Part shown: positions 58,234-64,000 of the stretch, piece by piece
Numbering within the stretch: position 1 is the stretch's first letter
Layout: each line of letters opens with the position of its first letter
From: Oscheius dolichura
Taxonomy: Eukaryota > Nematoda > Chromadorea > Rhabditida > Rhabditidae
NCBI GenBank assembly: GCA_932521035.1
Contig: OW051497.1
Location: forward strand, 9,362,001-9,426,000
Length of the DNA stretch: 64,000 nucleotides
Direction of reading: 5' to 3'
Made by a program: the position numbers and the translations under genes
Notes under the pieces: generated by a model
Seen by the model: only the letters and a program-made list of their open reading frames with translations
What the model was told of the DNA's origin: nothing
The model's database searches: none

Positions 58234-59189
58234 TTATCTGTAGAAAACAGAAGTGAAATACGATGGTATTAGGCGATTGATGAGCTTACAGGCAGGGCTG
58301 ATGATCAGAAATTCTTGTCTGGCAATGTCGTCGTTGATAATACGACAAATAGCAAAGAGCATCAATGCTTTGTCATTGAGAGACAGCTTTTCCAAATAAG
58401 CCACGGTCAATATCTCAAAAATTCGATAGATCTGAAAGTAATCTTTAGGAATAATGGATGTTACTCTTACATTTATTCTGGCGATCGTTTCTCTGTCTTC
58501 TCTCTCGGTTATTTCTGTCAAAGTAGGCTGAATCAGTCTCTCATCAATGTATTCTTGTACATCCGGGAAAGATCTCCCATTTGGAAGAAGTGTCTGTACT
58601 GGGCATTGTGCGCCATAAGCTAACCAAACGAGGCACTGAAATCAATTGAAAATAGGCAAACATAAGGCCTTACATCTTTCAGTGTCGGTCCAGAACACTG
58701 TTTCGCCTCTCTCAGCATATGGTCTTCAGCAAAGAAAAAGGGAAAGAATCCGTGGTCATTTTCACTGCTCTTGTCATTTAGCAGTAGTCGGTCGATCTCG
58801 TTCAATTCTATACCATCAACAAAGTCCACTTGATTTTGTTCGGTCACAGCATAATCTAAAGAAGCGAATTGAAAAAGAAAAGCGAAGACTACTTACGCTT
58901 CTCGGTAGTACACCATATATTTTTCGGAGGAGTCGTGCTGCTCCCTGCTTTAGCCTCTTCCACCAATTCTGTATCGTCATTAGGTAATTCAAAGCCGAAG
59001 TCTATCGTACTTCCCATAAATTCCTAAGCAACGGAAGTTGAAAATTATTTAAAATTGTTATCAAACCTTGAAATTTTGTACAGCAAGCCTCGTCAAGGGA
59101 TCTATTTGGTTCGTGTGCAAGGGCTCTTCTAGTTCCGGCTCTTCTGCCTTTGTTTTCTTCTGTGCAGGTGGTCCAAACATGAAGTCCAT
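58234..59189 (-). CDS. Unrecognised soluble protein, about 230-240 residues
   Basis: Exons joined by 40-50 base introns. Starts MDFMFGPPAQKKTKAEEPEL, then DPLTRLAVQNFKEFMGSTID and FGFELPNDDTELVEE. Middle part DFVDGIELNEIDRLLLNDKS and FFAEDHMLREAKQCSGPT. C-terminal part is helical: IYRIFEILTVAYLEKLSLND and KALMLFAICRIINDDIARQE. No membrane span. The basic patch near the N terminus could be nuclear. I do not recognise the family. Confidence 0.6.
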
Positions 59190-59879
59190 TATCAAGTTAA
59201 ATAAAGTAAAGGTGTGGATGTGTTAAAGGTCTGAAGCGGCGCCTTGATTAGTGGACTGCGGCCAATTTAACACGCTGATACTGTATCAGATCAGCATAAA
59301 TAACAGTTATTACAAAGCACGGCCTTAGAAATGTTGATCTGAAGCTTTCTTCATAAGGCTACAAAATTATCCCACCAAAAAATACCAAAACCGGTAACGA
59401 AACGGTCATTTTTGTTGAATTAAGGACATATCTAGAAGATTAGCTTGCGTCATCTTCTTCAACATTCATTTCTGCAAGTATTAGATGTAAAAATTTAAAT
59501 AAAACTTACCAGGATGGTTAGTAAAACAACAGAAAATAACGGTAAATAGTACGCCGTTATAAGCATGGTTTGCAGCGAAGGGTCGACACGGGTCTCGCAG
59601 CGGAGCCTTCTCGCGGTAAGAATAACAAATTCAATTTCTGGAGGTAGCATTATTGTTAAGTTTCAATTGGTTTCTTTATGTTAGATGCAAATATTTATTT
59701 TGCTTTTAAAATATGTCCCGCTAGTGAAATTCAAAACGATTTTCAATTGTTCTGCATTCGCTTTGTAAAGCACACGTCTTTATCTTTTCCCTACTCCCCT
59801 TCTTCTTTTTTTTTCATAACTTATTATATGTAAAATCCAATTTATAAATATGTTTTTAGGTATTAAACCAAATACGGGA
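59190..59879. other. Divergent intergenic region
   Basis: About 690 bases between two divergent genes; must include promoters. A possible two-exon minus-strand micro-gene (59650-59466) encoding about 49 residues with one hydrophobic stretch (YYLPLFSVVLLTIL) is too weak to call. Confidence 0.35.
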
Positions 59880-62311
59880 ATGGAGTTGGCCTTTGCACTC
59901 AAAATAAGACGTGTCGATGGAGTCACGGTCAGGAAAGGGCCAAGAACTATGCGAACCGGTTGCTTAGTACTAGTCGGTTGGTTCCCCTCTTCTACATTTT
60001 TTATTTTATATATATTTAGAACATCATTTACTGTTTTCTCCAAGTACAGAAAATAATTCCAAGAATGATGAGCTAATGGTAAGAGTTTCGTACTAAATTT
60101 CCAATAACTGTTTCCTTTCAGCTTCTTCACAGAGCTGTAGATCGCGTTTCTGTGGAGCCCATGAGTAGAGACAACCCACCAAAGGGAGCATTGCTTACTC
60201 TAAAATTGAAAAACTTTCTAATTATAATCTTTGAAGTTCCAAACTACGAAGAAGCTAGACTTGCCGCTGCCACAATTGAAACCTTGTCCAATATCAGTGA
60301 GTCATCCGATTTATCTTTATACCTTTCCGATTTATAGCCGACTATTCACATGACTATCCATTCTATTATCGTTGTCCCTTTCAAGTTCTGGACAATGGCT
60401 GGAAATCGTTTGATATAGAGACAGAATATGCTAGACTTATGATGCTTGCCGGAGATGCTTACAGAATCAGTAGTGTCAATGAGAACTTCGCTGTAAGACC
60501 TTTAAAATCTCTTTAGCTGACTTCGTTTCTAGGTATGTGGTTCCTACCCAGAGAAAGTCATAGTACCAAAAGGAATTGGAGACGATTATTTGAGGATCAG
60601 TGCAACCTTCCGCGACGGCGGTCGTTTTCCAATAATCAGCTACTACCACAAGGAGACCAAGGTTTTATTTATCATTTATGGTTTTAACCTGTGGTCAGTG
60701 TTGTATTCTCCGCTGTGGACAGCCTTTAATTGGCCCGACTAATAGGAGATGTCGAGAAGATGAGACCATTTTGAATTCTCTGGTTACCGTCAATAAAGGG
60801 ATGATATTTGACACCAGGACAAAACAAATCGCACAGGCATCGAAAAGCAAAGGTCTGTATTATGCCATTTGCCTATTATATTTATTCTAGGAGGTGGGCA
60901 TGAGACTCCTCAATGCTACAACCGATGGCGGTATGTGAACTTAGGAACACCTAGGCTTCGAGAGTTGAGGGATGCTCTTACCAAGTTGGTTGAATGTAAG
61001 TGCCAATATTCTATACACCCGATCCTTTTTATAAGTTCATCCATTTTCAGACAATATTTATGAGTCGGGTAGGTCCGCTTAGCTTTAAATTGTCCGCGCC
61101 CCTCGCCAAGGGATCAAACTGTACCCATAAAGTCTTTTCAGTATCGAACGACCGTAATATCTCATCCGATAAATACATCTCAAAGTTGAACTATTGTGGC
61201 TGGCTTCAAGCAGTAGCTGATAATTTAACATGTGCCGCGAATGTCGCCAAATGTGTCCATTGTGAAGGTACTCAAGGTATGCATATCGTGATGTCGCTCC
61301 GCATTTACTTTGGTTTATGTCTTGCCGGCTGGGTTTGTGTTTTGATTTCTATTAGGCTTAACTCTGTTCTACCTTTTTTTGCTAAGTAGCTTAACTAGAA
61401 GACTGTTGTGAATATTCAGTTAACTGTGTTGTTTTAGAAGTTCCTGTGTTGGTTCACGGTGGGGAGGGTGTAGATTCCACTTTGATTGCCGTGTCATTAG
61501 CACAAGTTCTACTGGATCCTGATGCGAGAACTATTCGAGGGTAAGGCTTTTCTTCTATCTTTGTTAACTTGTTCTTTTTGAAGATTTGAGTCCGTAATTG
61601 AACGAGAATGGATAATGGGAGGGCACCCCTTCGGTCTGAGGAATGCTCACTCTGCCTATGCTGAAGGTTCCATCACTGGACCACAGGAAGGACCAGTTTT
61701 CCTAATATTCTTGGACTGTATCTACCAGGTGAGCTTTACCTTTCTTTTCTTTTAATTTGTTCTTTTGTTCAGATAATGAATCAATTCCCGCACACATTCG
61801 AATTTGGAGAAGAACTTCTAATCTTCCTATTCGAGCACGCATATGCCAGTGAATTTGGCAGCTTTTTGGGAAATAACGAAAAAGATAAACAACGACTACA
61901 GGCCAAGAAGATGACAGTCTCTCTGTGGTCATATGTCAACAATCCGGAGATTCTCCGCACCTTTGTCAACGTGAGCTACGAGCCAAGAAAAGGCGTTATC
62001 TGGCCATCCGTTGAACCACAAAGCATTGTGAGTCTTTGAGGGGATATTAACGATTTCTGTCTCTTATAGAAAGTCTGGAATCGGCTTTTCCTTCGATGGC
62101 AAAAGGATTGGGTTGAGGAGGACTCTACAAGGAAATCGGCTCAACAATGGAGAGCAAAAGAGAAAGAGCTAACCACTAAGGCTCTAGTACTAAGAAAGTA
62201 AGTCGACCAGCTGCGTATACGTACTTTAACACGATATTTAGACAACTAATTGAACTTTCTAAAGAAGCCTCGATATGCAAGAACTTAAAGAAGACGGCTC
62301 TAACCCCATAG
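59880..62311 (+). CDS. mtmr9: Myotubularin-related pseudophosphatase (MTMR9 type)
   Basis: MTMR9 is a catalytically dead phosphoinositide-3-phosphatase relative that partners active MTMR6/7/8 in endosomes. The PH-GRAM part starts MELAFALKIRRVDGV and continues HHLLFSPSTENNSKNDEL. Then YRCPFQVLDNGWKSFDIETE, AVCGSYPEKVIVPKGIGDD, ATFRDGGRFPIISYYHKE and RRCREDETILN. The P-loop reads VHGGEGVDSTLIAVSLAQVL in place of the active CSxGWDRT, so the catalytic Cys and Arg are absent, as in MTMR9. The C-terminal part, GFESVIEREWIMGGHPFGLR, FLDCIYQIMNQFPHTFEFGE and FEHAYASEFGSFLGNN, matches closely. It ends in a coiled coil (ALVLRKQLIELSKEASICKN). Exon 1 to 2 joins over a 45-base intron at 59977. About 530 residues, normal for the family. 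Confidence 0.92.
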
Positions 62312-63392
62312 ATAATCATAAGAATTGCCACAAAAGGTTGTGTTCCCTGTACATTCGCTTAATTTATTTTGTATTACTGATAGAGAGATCTCGATAGAAC
62401 ACAGATTACATAATGAGCAATAAACGGTGCTGTACTTATATTGTTCCATCATCGTCTTATAAGAATTCTCTTGAAGAGAATTTTGAGTTTTTTCTGGCTG
62501 CCGACCCCTCTCCGTCGCAATCTATACGCACGTGCCGTGGGTCCTATTGAACGGAATACAATTTGTTTGCAAAACATTTTAGCGCAAGTGAACACGATCC
62601 TAACAAGCTTGCCCTGAGGGATAATAGAAGCTAAAAAACAGCGCTGATTGAGAAAGTCAATTGGATCGGGCTCACTTGTTACAGCGAACAAGGAGACCAA
62701 AACAAACTCAAGCGACTAGAGGGTGTCCTGTGGCTATACTAGCCCCTCTTCTTTTCCTGACGTCTAACTATTTTGGGTTTTGTCTCGATTATTTGGGCAT
62801 ATGTTAGGTTGTCGGGGTTCTCGCGCCACACTGGTCTCTGGTCACGCGAGAGTGACGTATCGACTTGTTGTGCACCTCTCAGACCGTCGAGGTCTCGCTC
62901 TTCAATTTGTCATCATTAGAACAGATTAAACTATTGTTCCATGGAGACGATCTTATTCGAAGAAAAACACATAACAGCATAGAAGACAAGTTGTATCACG
63001 TATAACCGGACTTATTCGCAGTTTTGAAAGTTGCCTTATTTGAAAGTAGTATACAGTAACGAGCAAGATTAGACTGGAGTGACCCAAATTCGATGAAACG
63101 AGGACTAAACCGAGCAATATAAACAAGTATACAGGAGTAGTAGTAGGTAGAATGTCGGAGAAGGCACAGGATATTCCTGGTAATGCGGGTAAGATTTCTA
63201 CTTCGTATGAGAGTACAATATCAGCCAATATAAGCAGGGGTAACAACATGAAGATAATATGTACACATGATTTAAAAAGCCCTATAATGAGTCCATAAGC
63301 TGAGGCCAGATTTGAGGCAATGTAATATGTACAGACCTGTGAATGACTTGAATAAAAATCACAACCATAAAAAATATACAAAACGGCCATTG
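62312..63392. other. Intergenic between convergent genes
   Basis: About 1.1 kb of 3' regions. A minus-strand frame at 62953-63396 translates to a hydrophobic chain but lies in the likely 3' UTR of the last gene and lacks start context. No RNA gene seen. Confidence 0.45.
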
Positions 63393-64000
63393 TCATAAAT
63401 TTGATCTTATTGAGCCGTTGTCACTTCCTGAGGGTCCTGCTTTTCCGTTGGAGGACTCGTCAACTTCCATGCTCATCGTCCCATCTTGGTGTTTCTTCGA
63501 GGAACGTTTCCGTTTTCTTTTTCTATCTTTCTTCTTTTTTGATTGTGATTGTTCGTTTTGGAGAGCTGTTTCGAGATCCAGGAGTGGTGCTTGCTCCTGA
63601 AACAGCCTTTTAAAACTGTATAACGGCATATGCTCAATAAGTTCTCAACTGCTTTATTATAACGTAGAGATTCTAACATGGGCGCGTTCTACAAAAAAAA
63701 GAAACATGCGAGGAGTCTATGCATAAAAATTCAAGCTTCCATTCTATTTTTAAAAAGGGATTCGGGAAGGACGAAGCATATTCAAAGTGTGAACTCACTC
63801 TGTAAGCGTCGGAAGTTAATTCATAGGATACGCGGTAAGCTGTGCCGACATCCTGCAAACACGGGAATGAGCTTTGTTCATAACTGGTAATGCCCCCGAC
63901 ATTACTACTAGCGCTATTAGAAGAAAGCAATTAAACAGACTAACCATGAGCTCTTCTGTTTTCTTTTCCCTCTTCTTCTTCTTTGGTTTCCTTGGTTCGG
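63393..64000 (-). CDS. Lysine-rich nuclear-type protein, C-terminal part only
   Basis: The gene runs off the right edge. The first visible exon ends KKKKREKKTEELM; the next gives DVGTAYRVSYELTSDAYR and the last (from about 63597) EQAPLLDLETALQNEQSQSK, followed by KKKKDRKRKRKRSSKKHQDG and an acidic/polar end (SMEVDESSNGKAGPSGSDNG). Two strong bipartite basic stretches suggest a nuclear protein. Joins are phase 0 if the CAG at about 63850 is the acceptor. No family recognised. Confidence 0.5.

Noticed and set aside
62953..63396. 147-codon hydrophobic minus-strand frame
   Set aside because: Lies after the stop of the last gene, has no start context, and has AT-driven composition.

Overview
This is nuclear DNA of an animal, most likely a nematode. 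Genes are split by many very short introns, mostly about 30-50 bases, with GT...TTTCAG or TTTTAG ends. The phylum call rests on a cuticlin-type zona pellucida (ZP) protein at 47058-49653, a secreted cysteine-patterned protein resembling the nematode T20D4.11-like (DUF19) group at 25792-28515, a nematode-style troponin I at 35273-36288, and strong 3' splice sites lying 0-20 bases before many start codons, as expected for spliced-leader trans-splicing. The species cannot be told from the window, and no virus or bacterial operon is present.

Layout. 1-943 is the N-terminal part of a sideroflexin gene (minus strand). 944-5809 holds no convincing gene. 5810-10450 encodes a ninein-like centrosomal protein, 10993-12742 (minus) an unrecognised membrane protein, and 13530-16740 a co-SMAD (SMAD4 type) with a long Gln/His linker. 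17533-20311 encodes an acyl-adenylate-forming enzyme with an acidic N-terminal extension, followed at 21538-21720 by a broken partial copy of its own 3' end. 22126-23033 is a small type I membrane protein and 25067-25319 a tiny soluble protein. 25792-28515 (minus) is the DUF19-like protein. 28516-33793 is gene-poor.

From 33794 on the window is denser: a type I membrane protein whose last intron carries three 64-base tandem repeats, each a 40-base hairpin with compensatory changes; troponin I (minus); a secreted (alpha/alpha)6-type glycoside hydrolase candidate (minus, 37997-39878); a small basic protein; a complete prominin (41597-46553); and a cuticlin/ZP gene with a glycine-rich secreted protein gene lying antisense inside one of its introns. 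Then come an ADP/ATP-carrier-like gene, three tandem genes for very small single-pass membrane proteins, a small secreted protein, an unrecognised protein (minus), a myotubularin-related pseudophosphatase (MTMR9 type) and, at the right edge, a truncated lysine-rich protein gene (minus).

The genes do not form one pathway. Cuticlin and the glycine-rich protein both look like extracellular matrix or cuticle products and share a locus. The most unusual items are the hairpin array, the nested gene pair, the array of small membrane proteins, the glycoside hydrolase and the modified adenylating enzyme. Exon joins were made by eye from splice signals and reading frame, so exact boundaries are approximate.
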